Positions 1-7,604 of a stretch of DNA of 64,000 nucleotides are shown one piece after another. Location of the stretch: the NCBI GenBank assembly GCA_021151665.1, contig JAGKWW010000001.1, forward strand, positions 1-64,000, written 5' to 3'. Under the pieces are notes generated by a model. That model was not told where the DNA came from, ran no database searches, and saw nothing but the letters and a program-made list of their open reading frames with translations. Each line of letters starts with the position of its first letter. The stretch's first letter is position 1. A program made the translations under genes and the position numbers. Origin of the DNA: Flavobacteriaceae bacterium (lineage in GTDB: Bacteria > Bacteroidota > Bacteroidia > Flavobacteriales > Flavobacteriaceae).

Positions 1-494
1 TGAGAGGACTATCTAGAACGCTTCACACAGCGCTTTGGCTCGTGCTTTTTTTGTCCGCAGAATTTGCCATGGCTCAGACGGGAGTGACGGTAAAATTTTA
101 TGACGGATCAGAACAGCAGTATGCCGTAACCGCCAACGGGAAACTTTATTTTTCAGGAGATAACCTCCTGATAAAAACAACGGCTGCCGCCAGCGATGTA
201 AGCGTGCCGGTAAGTATTATACGAAAGATCACTTTCGGTTCTGCTTCCCTGGGAACACAGCAGATTGTTGCCAATGAAAGAAAGCTGGCACTGTACCCTA
301 ACCCTGCTACCGATAATGTACGCATAAAAGCGCCCGGCACATTGCAGCTTGATGTTAAAATACATTCGCTTCAGGGCCAGGTTGTACACACCGGCAGCTA
401 TATGACAGATGCAGACATACCGGTTTCGGCACTTGCGCCCGGTATCTATTTGGTACAGGCTAATGGTTCTACCTTAAAATTTGTAAAGCAATGA
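1..494 (+). CDS. Small secreted protein with T9SS type A sorting domain (5' end one base outside)
   Basis: The reading frame is open to the first base of the window. The first two bases (tg) fit an ATG whose A lies one base upstream, giving a protein of 164 residues that starts MRGLSRTLHTALW and has a clean signal peptide ending AMAQ. An internal GTG at 42 would cut that signal peptide in half, so I reject it. The middle part (about 60 residues) has no fold I recognise. The last ~70 residues look like a type A T9SS C-terminal domain: LALYPNPATDN, then GQVVHTG, then APGIYLVQ and a basic end. The protein should be exported by Sec and then carried across the outer membrane by T9SS. Its stop overlaps the start of the next gene (ATGA), so the two are almost certainly co-translated. 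Function unknown. Confidence 0.8.
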   Translation, partial: RGLSRTLHTALWLVLFLSAEFAMAQTGVTVKFYDGSEQQYAVTANGKLYFSGDNLLIKTTAAASDVSVPVSIIRKITFGSASLGTQQIVANERKLALYPNPATDNVRIKAPGTLQLDVKIHSLQGQVVHTGSYMTDADIPVSALAPGIYLVQANGSTLKFVKQ

Positions 495-3199
495 GGAAGT
501 TTATTACCATCATAGCCGTATCGCTGCTTTCGATAACTGCTATGGCACAGCAAAAAGTCAGGGTGCACAATTCGGGCAACACGATGTACGCCACCGGTAT
601 AAGTACTGTGGACAGTATAAAGCTCGATGCCAGTTACGCCCGTATAAAAGTGAGCGGAAACGCATCTCTCGATATTCAGAAAGTATATATTGACAGCCTT
701 ACCTTCACTCCCGATAACGTGGTGCTGGATAAGATATATATCATCTATAACGGCACGGATAACGCTACCATTATCAACCCGTATGCAGGCGCGGGTATAG
801 CCATCACAGCCAATGGGGGGACGGTTAACGTAACAGCAGCTTCAGGTATTGATAACCTTGAATATAATATACTTGGATCCAGCGCCAACGGCAGCCTGAC
901 GATGGCAACAGACAAAGCGGTAAACCTGGTGCTGCAAAACCTTACACTAACCAATCCGTTGGGAGCAGCATTCCTAATTTCGGGCGGAAAAGCAACAAAC
1001 CTGATTCTTAAAGCCGGAACAACCAATTCGGTGTCAGATGGTTCGGGCAGTGCTAAGAATGCAACGCTGCAAACAGATGGGCCGGTAGTTGTTTCCGGTT
1101 CCGGTACCCTTAATGTGGCCGGCGTAAAAAAGCATGGCATTACAACAATGTCGTCAATTACGGTACAGTCGGGCACGGTAAACATTTCGGCTGCTGCGTC
1201 AGACGGGCTACATAGCGAAGGATATAATATGAGCGGAGGTACGGTAAATATTACTTCCCTTTCAGACGGTATAGACGCCGGTGACGGTAATATTGCCATT
1301 AGCTCAGGTACAATTAACGTTACCTGTACCGCGGCCGATGTAAAGGCGATCAGGACGAGCCTCGGAACAATTACAATTACCGGCGGAACTATCAGCCTGG
1401 CGGTTTCGGGCGCGCAATCTAAGGGATTAAGCGCAAAGGGTAATATCAGCTTTGGCGGGGGCACCACAAATGTGGCACTCTCGGGTGCGGCGGTATTGAC
1501 GGCATCGGGCAGTGGCTATAATCCGTCTTATGCTACGGGTATAAAAACTGACGGGCAGGTTATAATTAATAGCGGAACTATCAATATCCAGGCAGCAGCA
1601 ACGGCCACAGGCGGTAAAGGCATATCTGCCGCGGGTGGAATTACCATTAACGACGGTACTATTACTATCAGTACTGCCGGCAATGGCGCAGTGTACACAA
1701 ACAGCACAGGTGTTAGTGATAGTTACTCCTCTGCGGCGCTTTCGTCAGATGCAAATATCGTTATTGCAGGAGGTACACTTACGTTTGGAAACAGCGGCTC
1801 TGGCGGAAAGAACATTTCAGCCAACGGAGCCATTACCATATCCGGCGGTACACTTTCATTAACGGACTCCGGCAGCGAAGGTAAAGCGATTAAAGCGGAC
1901 GGCATCGTAACATTTGCCGGCGGAAACACAACTATTGCCCTGTCTGGCGATGTGGTTCTTACAGCCTCTGGTACCGGTTACAATGCGTCGTACACGGCTG
2001 GTGTAAAATCGGCCACCCAGGTTGTGGTAAACAATGGAACGCTGGCTATACAGGCGACCTCGGCGGCAAAAGGAGCAAGGGGGCTTTCGTCTGACGGGAC
2101 AATTGCTGTAAACGGTGGAAATATAACCGTGAGCATTGCCGGGAGTGGAGCAGTATACACCAATGCTACGGGAGTAACCGATTCTTATTCGGCCGCAGCC
2201 TTTTCTGCTGATACAGGTATTGCTATTAACGGCGGCACGGTTACGACAACCTGTTCGGGTACAGGTGGCAAAGGCCTTAAGAGCGACGGTACAATAACGA
2301 TAGGTACTGCAGCCGGTAACCCTACCGTGGCGATTACAACAACCGGGGCGAGATTTCTTGTATCGGGGACAGATTACAATCATCCCAAAACAATCGTTGC
2401 CGGTGGCGCAGTAACGATCAGCAACGGGACTAACACTATAAATTCTACGGACGATGGTGTGCATTCCGATGTTTCAGTTACTGTAAATGGAGGTAATACG
2501 ATTGTGAATGCTGTCTCGGCGACCACTGGTGTGGGCGAAGGGGTTGAGGCACCGCTTATTGTATTTAACGGAGGCGTAACTAACGTGACGGCTTCTAATG
2601 ACGGGCTTAATGCCACCTATGGTACAGTAACCGGAGGAACAGAGTCTAATGATAACAGTAATATCAATATTACCGGAGGTATTGTAATTGTTGCGGGAAG
2701 TGATGCGATAGACAGCAACGGCAACGTGACTATAACCGGCGGAACCACCATAGTTTGCGGCCCAACCAGCCAGCCCGAAGAGGGGCTTGACTATAACGGG
2801 ACATTCCTGATGAATGGAGGACTGGTAATTTCGGCCGGATCGAACTCGGGGATGACCAAAAATTTCAGTACTAACTCCACGCAGGTGAGCATGTACTTAA
2901 AATCAAGCTCACAGCTTGCGGCCAACTCTGTGCTTCATATCGAAAAGTCTGATGGTACAGAAATGGTCACCTTCAAGCCTAAGAATTCAACCTATTACTT
3001 TCATTTTTCCAGTCCCGCTCTTGCTACAGGAACGAGCTATAAAGTTTATTTCGGCGGGTCGTATACCGGCGGCAGTTTTGTGGGCAACTCCACAGGATGG
3101 GGACTATATACCGGCGGCAGCTACTCATCTACAGGCGGTACCCTGAAGAAAACCTTTACCTCGTCTACAACGAGCAAGCTGAATGTCCAGACGTTTTAA
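491..3199 (+). CDS. Exported repetitive beta-helix protein, carbohydrate-binding (Cthe_2159/DUF4353) type
   Basis: A protein of 902 residues with an N-terminal signal peptide (MRKFITII...AMAQQ). From about residue 90 it is made of short repeats of the form GGTVNI, GGTITI or DGIDA, rich in Gly, Thr, Ser, Asn and Val, as expected of a right-handed beta-helix of the Cthe_2159 carbohydrate-binding family. A block of about 154 residues starting near 319 recurs near 473 and partly near 602. Conserved acidic turns (SDGLHSEG, SDGIDAGDG, DDGVHSD, NDGLNATYG, SDAIDSNG) resemble the Ca-binding loops of that family. The C-terminus (TTSKLNVQTF) is not a T9SS sorting domain, so final location is uncertain: periplasm or outer-membrane surface. 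A strong terminator follows. Family assignment rests on repeat style, not on a search. Confidence 0.78.
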   Translation: MRKFITIIAVSLLSITAMAQQKVRVHNSGNTMYATGISTVDSIKLDASYARIKVSGNASLDIQKVYIDSLTFTPDNVVLDKIYIIYNGTDNATIINPYAGAGIAITANGGTVNVTAASGIDNLEYNILGSSANGSLTMATDKAVNLVLQNLTLTNPLGAAFLISGGKATNLILKAGTTNSVSDGSGSAKNATLQTDGPVVVSGSGTLNVAGVKKHGITTMSSITVQSGTVNISAAASDGLHSEGYNMSGGTVNITSLSDGIDAGDGNIAISSGTINVTCTAADVKAIRTSLGTITITGGTISLAVSGAQSKGLSAKGNISFGGGTTNVALSGAAVLTASGSGYNPSYATGIKTDGQVIINSGTINIQAAATATGGKGISAAGGITINDGTITISTAGNGAVYTNSTGVSDSYSSAALSSDANIVIAGGTLTFGNSGSGGKNISANGAITISGGTLSLTDSGSEGKAIKADGIVTFAGGNTTIALSGDVVLTASGTGYNASYTAGVKSATQVVVNNGTLAIQATSAAKGARGLSSDGTIAVNGGNITVSIAGSGAVYTNATGVTDSYSAAAFSADTGIAINGGTVTTTCSGTGGKGLKSDGTITIGTAAGNPTVAITTTGARFLVSGTDYNHPKTIVAGGAVTISNGTNTINSTDDGVHSDVSVTVNGGNTIVNAVSATTGVGEGVEAPLIVFNGGVTNVTASNDGLNATYGTVTGGTESNDNSNINITGGIVIVAGSDAIDSNGNVTITGGTTIVCGPTSQPEEGLDYNGTFLMNGGLVISAGSNSGMTKNFSTNSTQVSMYLKSSSQLAANSVLHIEKSDGTEMVTFKPKNSTYYFHFSSPALATGTSYKVYFGGSYTGGSFVGNSTGWGLYTGGSYSSTGGTLKKTFTSSTTSKLNVQTF
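1445..2400 (+). repeat. Internal ~462-bp tandem repeat within the beta-helix gene (about 2.2 copies)
   Basis: At the protein level, residues 319-472 (GGGTTNVALSG, LTASGSGYNPSY, GAVYTNSTGVSDSYSSAA) match residues 473-601 and beyond (GGNTTIALSG, LTASGTGYNASY, GAVYTNATGVTDSYSAAA), and a third, decayed start is at about 602 (FLVSGTDYNHPK). The copies are clearly diverged in DNA, so the duplication is old rather than a recent slippage event. Confidence 0.75.
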
Positions 3200-3220
3200 A
3201 TAGTAAAATTGAATAATGAA

Positions 3221-3248
3221 AAAACCACGGTGAGAGCCGTGGTTTTTT
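3221..3248 (+). terminator. Rho-independent terminator after the beta-helix gene
   Basis: Perfect 10-bp stem aaaaccacgg / ccgtggtttt with a 6-nt loop, followed by a run of T. It lies 21 nt after the stop codon at 3199. Confidence 0.9.
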
Positions 3249-3288
3249 TATACAGGTTCTGTTTGCACTATCGGTTGCGGTATAAAAC

Positions 3289-3313
3289 AAAAAACCCGCT
3301 CATTGAGCGGGTT
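3289..3313 (-). terminator. Terminator of the tRNA-Phe transcript
   Basis: Read on the minus strand, the sequence downstream of the tRNA forms a GC-rich stem (AACCCGCTCA / TGAGCGGGTT) followed directly by T residues. It starts one base beyond the tRNA discriminator position. Confidence 0.85.
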
Positions 3314-3314
3314 G

Positions 3315-3387
3315 TGGTACCTCCAGGAATCGAACCAGGGACACATGGATTTTCAGTCCATTGCTCTACCAACTGAGCTAAGGTACC
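3315..3387 (-). tRNA. tRNA-Phe (GAA)
   Basis: On the minus strand the 73 bases fold as a complete tRNA: acceptor arm GGTACCT/AGGTACC, D arm with AGCTCAGTTGGTAGAGC, anticodon stem ATGGA/TCCAT with loop CTGAAAA (anticodon GAA), and T arm CCTGG-TTCGATT-CCTGG. The discriminator is A, and CCA is not encoded. It has its own promoter and terminator and is transcribed divergently from coaX. Confidence 0.97.
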
Positions 3388-3403
3388 GTTGTCATTGCGG
3401 GTG

Positions 3404-3433
3404 CAAATATAGAACCATTTTTAAATTATCCAA
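3404..3433 (-). promoter_or_regulatory. Promoter of tRNA-Phe (TTG-N19-TATATTTG)
   Basis: On the minus strand, TTG (3433-3431) is followed after 19 nt by TATATTTG (3411-3404), an exact match to the Bacteroidota housekeeping promoter pattern TTG-N19-TAnnTTTG. Transcription would start just ahead of the tRNA 5' end at 3387. Confidence 0.85.
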
Positions 3434-3459
3434 AACAAATCATTAAAAAAATGAATCGC

Positions 3460-3467
3460 TATCTTTG
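3460..3467 (+). promoter_or_regulatory. -7 element of the coaX promoter (TATCTTTG)
   Basis: TATCTTTG followed by C matches the TAnnTTTG element. No TTG at the expected upstream distance. It lies downstream of the upstream ATG at 3451, so that ATG would not be on the transcript; this supports the coaX start at 3487. Confidence 0.65.
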
Positions 3468-3486
3468 CCCTGCTAATACAAGGGAA

Positions 3487-4221
3487 ATGCTTTTAGCTGT
3501 AGACTCCGGTAATACCAAAATCAAAGCGGCTGTGTTTGAGGGAAGTGTGATGCTTGCTAAATACATTTCTGACAAAACAGAACCTCTGATTTTTTTTGAA
3601 AAAATTTTTAAGCAGCATCCGGAAATTACTTCGTCCGTGCTCTCCAACGTCGGAAACCACGATGCAGATGCTGTAAATTTCCTGAAAAGTACCACGCATT
3701 TTACAGAGGTAAACCGGGAAACCCACTTTCCTTTCGCAAATAAATACGCAACACCCGAAACGCTGGGTATAGACCGCATGGTACTTTCTGCCGGGGCAAC
3801 ATTGGCGTATCCTGCCCAAAACAGGCTGGTAATAGATGCGGGTACATGCGTTACATATGACTTTACAGATGCGGGAGGTAATTACCTTGGCGGCGCCATT
3901 TCGCCGGGATTGCAGTTAAGATATCGGGCAATGCATACTTTTACGGCAAAACTTCCGTTGTTATCCCGTGAAATGCCCGGCCCGTACATAGGTGATACCA
4001 CAGCATCGTCTATACATTCGGGTGCCGTAAACGGCTTACTGTATGAAATTGAGGGATTTGTATCCCGTTATGAAAAAGACTATGGCAGCGTTACAGTGAT
4101 ATTGACAGGCGGCGACGCCGATTTTTTGGCTAAAAGATTAAAAAACACCATCTTTGCCAATCCAAATTTCCTGCTGGAAAGTTTAGGCCTATTATATCAA
4201 TACATAACTGAAAATGATTAA
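3487..4221 (+). CDS. coaX: Type III pantothenate kinase
   Basis: Phosphorylates pantothenate with ATP, the first step of coenzyme A synthesis, in the cytoplasm. From the start used here the protein has 244 residues, the usual size for the family, and begins MLLAVDSGNTKIK, with the phosphate-binding DxGNT motif near the N-terminus. Other family marks are LGIDRMVL, the VIDAGTCVTYD segment, LGGAISPG and TGGDADF. The frame is open to an ATG at 3451, but the extra 12 residues are not typical and a promoter element lies between the two starts. The stop overlaps the next gene by 8 nt, and the run to 11061 is closely spaced, so coaX probably heads an operon. Confidence 0.93.
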   Translation: MLLAVDSGNTKIKAAVFEGSVMLAKYISDKTEPLIFFEKIFKQHPEITSSVLSNVGNHDADAVNFLKSTTHFTEVNRETHFPFANKYATPETLGIDRMVLSAGATLAYPAQNRLVIDAGTCVTYDFTDAGGNYLGGAISPGLQLRYRAMHTFTAKLPLLSREMPGPYIGDTTASSIHSGAVNGLLYEIEGFVSRYEKDYGSVTVILTGGDADFLAKRLKNTIFANPNFLLESLGLLYQYITEND

Positions 4222-5479
4222 AAAAATTCTTCTTGGCTGCTGTCTTTTTGTGTCGGCTTTAGGGTTCTCGCAAGAGAGCAATTCTTCCCCGTATTCGTAT
4301 TACGGGATAGGCGATGTAAAATTCAAGGGCACGGCAGAGATGCGATCTATGGGCGGCATCAGCGCCATACCCGACAGTATCCATATCAACCTTTTCAATC
4401 CGGCGTCTTACAGCGGGCTAAAGCTAACCACTTTTACCGTGGGTGCCAGCAATACTAATACAAAGTTTAAAACCGCAAGCACCTCTGAAGATGCGGGCCG
4501 CACCTCGGTAGATTATATTGCACTGGCGATGCCCTTCAAAAAACTCGGGTTTGCGTTTGGCCTTATGCCATATTCTGCAGTGGGTTATAACATACGTAAT
4601 ACAAAAAGGGGCGCCGACGATATATTACGCGAAACCGACTTTCACGGTAAAGGCGGGCTTAACCGCACTTTTGCCGGAGTTTCATATAAAATAAATTCCA
4701 AGCTTACGGTAGGCGCCGACTTCCAGTATTATTTCGGGCGTATTGAAACCCGCTCATTAGTGAAGCTGCCGGAAGTTGTGCTTCAGTTCCCTGCGCGGGA
4801 GGTAAACAAATCGGACTACAATGGAGGGTCGGTAAATTTTGGCGCAATGTACCAGTCAAAATTTGGGAAGTACGACTGGTTTGCCAGCGGAACCTTTTCA
4901 CCCCAGGCAAGCCTGAAAGGATCTACCGAGCGCCAGACAGCATCGGTGCTGGTAAACGGCTCGGGCCAAGAATATATGGTAGACGAGATCAATCAGCGAA
5001 TTGACGGACAGCATGTGAAGCTGCCTTCACGCATCAGTTTCGGTACCGGTATAGGCATGGCAAGAAAATGGTTTGCAGGCGCAGAATATGTATTCCAGTC
5101 GAGCAACGAATTGGGCAACCGTTTTGATAATGTTACCGAGGCCGGTTTCGATAGCTCGCACCGTGTTTCGCTTGGCGGTTATTTTATACCCAATTATATG
5201 TCGTTTAGCAATTACTTTAGCCGTGTAACATACCGTGCGGGGCTTAAGTATGAAAAGACGGGCCTTGTAATTAATAATCAGGGCATCAATGATTACGGTT
5301 TTTCGTTTGGGCTCGGGCTTCCGCTCGGAGGGCTTATCGGAGGGTCAAACCTTAACCTCGGCATGGAAATGGGCCGCAGGGGTACTACAAAGTCAAACCT
5401 TGTACAGGAAAATTATATTACCTTAGTAGCAGGCCTATCGCTTAATGACCGCTGGTTTGTGAAGAGAAGGTATGAATAA
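4214..5479 (+). CDS. Putative outer-membrane beta-barrel protein
   Basis: A protein of 421 residues with a signal peptide (MIKKILLG...ALGFSQ). The rest alternates hydrophobic and polar residues in the pattern of amphipathic beta-strands, with many Tyr/Phe/Gly (SYYGIGDV, FAFGLMPYSAVGYN, FGLGLPLGG), and recalls FadL/PorV-like barrels of Bacteroidota. There is no ligand motif I can name. It overlaps the end of coaX by 8 nt and lies 15 nt before a TPR protein and lptC. This position among envelope genes fits an outer-membrane role. I recognise it only as a conserved Bacteroidota protein. Confidence 0.72.
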   Translation: MIKKILLGCCLFVSALGFSQESNSSPYSYYGIGDVKFKGTAEMRSMGGISAIPDSIHINLFNPASYSGLKLTTFTVGASNTNTKFKTASTSEDAGRTSVDYIALAMPFKKLGFAFGLMPYSAVGYNIRNTKRGADDILRETDFHGKGGLNRTFAGVSYKINSKLTVGADFQYYFGRIETRSLVKLPEVVLQFPAREVNKSDYNGGSVNFGAMYQSKFGKYDWFASGTFSPQASLKGSTERQTASVLVNGSGQEYMVDEINQRIDGQHVKLPSRISFGTGIGMARKWFAGAEYVFQSSNELGNRFDNVTEAGFDSSHRVSLGGYFIPNYMSFSNYFSRVTYRAGLKYEKTGLVINNQGINDYGFSFGLGLPLGGLIGGSNLNLGMEMGRRGTTKSNLVQENYITLVAGLSLNDRWFVKRRYE

Positions 5480-5494
5480 GATAAAATAAAAACT

Positions 5495-6859
5495 ATGAAA
5501 GCAGCCCGTATTGTTATAGCGATTGCGTTTTCTGCGCTTTCTTCCGGCCTTTCGGCACAAACAGATAAATGCGCCGAAGCGTTTAAGGCGTTCGAGTCTG
5601 TTGTAGCTACACATGAATACAACGAAGCGCTTTTGCAATATAACGGGCTTGCCGAACGTTGCCCCAAGGTGGATGAGAAGCTGTATCTGTACGGCGAGAC
5701 AGTATTCAACTACCAGATCGAAGCGTCACAAAATAAAGGCGAGCGCCAAAAGCTCATCGACGGTCTCTTTGCTTTGTATAGCGCTTACGATAAAAACTAT
5801 CCCTCCAACACCAATGGCAATGCCATGCGCAGGGCTTTGTTATCTAAAACATACGAACTGGCGTCGCCGGCAGAACAGTATGCCATGTTTGATGCAGCCT
5901 TTGCCAAGTCACGAACCTCTTTCACCGATTATAACGCTATCGAAGCCCTGTTCCTCCTCTCACTACAGCAGGCTGAGATGGGCAAGCTTACACAAAGCCA
6001 GTTCATAGAACGATATGGTGCACTTGCGGCTCAGGTTAACTTCGCTAAAAATAAGCTCGCCGACCGAAAAGCTGAGATTGAAAAGAAAGCTGAAACAAAA
6101 CCGGTAACTGATGAGGAGCGTACTTTCCTCGCTGAATATGACGCTACTGCCGACAGCCTTGATGCCGTGCGTGAAAACATGGAAGTGCTGGCCAACAAAA
6201 AGATAAACTGCGGCGACCTTGACGCGTATTACAGCGGTAAATATGATGCATCTGCCAAAGATGTGGCATGGCTGGAGTCAGTAGTTACAGTAATGTCTTC
6301 TGCCAAATGTTTTAACGCGCCAACACTTGAAAAGTCGGCCCGCGCATTGTACGAAGCCCGGCCGGATGCTATGTCTGCCTATATGCTTGGTAATGCGTTG
6401 CTTCGAAGAGGCAAAGGCAAAGAAGCGGTTACTTATTTCGACAAGGCTGCTATGCTGGAAAAAAATAATGTGAAGAAGGCCGACCTGTTTTACACAATGG
6501 CTTCCATCTATCGCAATATCGACAAGAAACAGGCAAAGCAGTATGTGCTGCGTTCGGCTGAACTAAATCCCAAGTCGGGCAAGCCCTATCTTTTCCTGGC
6601 GGAAATGTATTCTTCTGTAACCAAAGAATGTGAGTTGGGCGATTTTGAGCGCAAAGCGCTTTTCTGGCTTGCAGCCGATGCCGCCCAAAAGGCGACACTT
6701 ACCGATGCAAGGTATAAAGCTACTGCAGCTTCGCTGATAGAAGGTTATAAAAAAAGGCAGCCTACCAAAGCAGATGCAAAGGCAGCAGGAAAGAAAAAGG
6801 GCGACCAGGTTACCTTTGGCTGCTGGATAAACGAGTCGGTTACGGTTCCAAACCTTTAA
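5495..6859 (+). CDS. Exported tetratricopeptide-repeat protein
   Basis: 454 residues with a signal peptide (MKAARIVIAIAF...GLSAQ). The body is alpha-helical and rich in Ala, Lys, Glu. TPR-like helix pairs are clearest between about residues 295 and 375 (AYMLGNALLRRGKGKEAV, FYTMASIYRNIDKKQAKQY, PYLFLAEMYSS). TPR proteins act as scaffolds, so the likely place is the periplasm, possibly with the preceding outer-membrane protein or the LptC protein that follows after a 1-nt gap. No enzyme motif is visible. Confidence 0.78.
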   Translation: MKAARIVIAIAFSALSSGLSAQTDKCAEAFKAFESVVATHEYNEALLQYNGLAERCPKVDEKLYLYGETVFNYQIEASQNKGERQKLIDGLFALYSAYDKNYPSNTNGNAMRRALLSKTYELASPAEQYAMFDAAFAKSRTSFTDYNAIEALFLLSLQQAEMGKLTQSQFIERYGALAAQVNFAKNKLADRKAEIEKKAETKPVTDEERTFLAEYDATADSLDAVRENMEVLANKKINCGDLDAYYSGKYDASAKDVAWLESVVTVMSSAKCFNAPTLEKSARALYEARPDAMSAYMLGNALLRRGKGKEAVTYFDKAAMLEKNNVKKADLFYTMASIYRNIDKKQAKQYVLRSAELNPKSGKPYLFLAEMYSSVTKECELGDFERKALFWLAADAAQKATLTDARYKATAASLIEGYKKRQPTKADAKAAGKKKGDQVTFGCWINESVTVPNL

Positions 6860-6860
6860 T

Positions 6861-7406
6861 ATGTATTTCAAAAAGCGATATATACTATTCCTGTTTGCCG
6901 CAGTCGCTGCTTTGTCCTGCGAAAGTAATTTCAAGGAGGTGCAACGCATTAATAGTGTTGTGTTTTCTCCCGCTACCGAGGCCGACAGCATCAACCTGAA
7001 ATATACCGATTCCGGGAAGGTAAAGGCCGTGTTGGTAAGCCCTAAAATGCTCGATTACTCTAACCTGGAGTACAGGTTCAATGAGTTCCCGAAGGGGATA
7101 CACGTTACTCTTTATGATGATAATGGGCAACAAACAAACATTGTTGCTGACTACGCCATCAATTATGCCAAGACCAGTATCATCGATTTACAGGGCCATG
7201 TAAAAATCACTACACAGGACGGCAAGAAAATGGAAACCGAGCAGCTGTATTACGACCAGAAAAATGAGTGGTTTTACACCGAGAAATACTTTAAATTTAC
7301 CGATGGGGCAGGAGGGTACCTGGAAGGTCCGGGAATAGATTTCTCTAAAGATTTCAAATACATGAATACCCAGCAAAGTTCCGGCCAGGTAAACAATATC
7401 AAATAA
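6861..7406 (+). CDS. lptC: LptC-like LPS export lipoprotein
   Basis: 181 residues. The N-terminus has a hydrophobic segment ending in a lipobox (AALSC, Cys20), so this is probably a lipoprotein. The rest is all beta with the LptC/OstA-like pattern (YRFNEFPKGIHVTLYDD, ADYAINYAKTSIIDLQGHV, METEQLYYDQ, WFYTEKYFKF). LptC passes lipopolysaccharide from the inner-membrane LptBFG transporter to periplasmic LptA. None of the other lpt genes is in this window, but lpxB (lipid A synthesis) lies about 16 kb away. It sits 1 nt after the TPR gene and 1 nt before the next small gene, so the genes share one transcript. Confidence 0.85.
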   Translation: MYFKKRYILFLFAAVAALSCESNFKEVQRINSVVFSPATEADSINLKYTDSGKVKAVLVSPKMLDYSNLEYRFNEFPKGIHVTLYDDNGQQTNIVADYAINYAKTSIIDLQGHVKITTQDGKKMETEQLYYDQKNEWFYTEKYFKFTDGAGGYLEGPGIDFSKDFKYMNTQQSSGQVNNIK

Positions 7407-7407
7407 T

Positions 7408-7599
7408 ATGGGTTATTTAAAAATAGTATCGTACGTATACCTCGCTATTGCCGCTTTTTTAATTTATGACGGAATAAGGAGGATCATGATAAACGAAGAG
7501 CCTTACATCTCTTTCCTCCTGGCTGCAATGGCTGTCTTTATGTTCTTTTTCCGTAAGAGATACGCAGAAAAGATTGGCAACGGGCGGCAAAGTAAATAG
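7408..7599 (+). CDS. Small two-TM membrane protein, unknown function
   Basis: 63 residues with two hydrophobic helices (about 5-22 and 33-48) separated by a short loop with RRIMINEEPY, and a basic tail (FRKRYAEKIGNGRQ). By the positive-inside rule both ends and the short loop are hard to place. It is locked between lptC (1 nt) and the CNNM/CBS gene (5 nt), so it is surely translated. I do not recognise the family. Confidence 0.75.
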   Translation: MGYLKIVSYVYLAIAAFLIYDGIRRIMINEEPYISFLLAAMAVFMFFFRKRYAEKIGNGRQSK

Positions 7600-7604
7600 A
7601 TCTG

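Noticed and set aside
745..1467. A 240-codon open frame on the minus strand inside the beta-helix gene
   Set aside because: It is the shadow of the repetitive plus-strand gene: no start context, Pro/Val/Leu-rich composition set by the opposite strand, and no homology I recognise.
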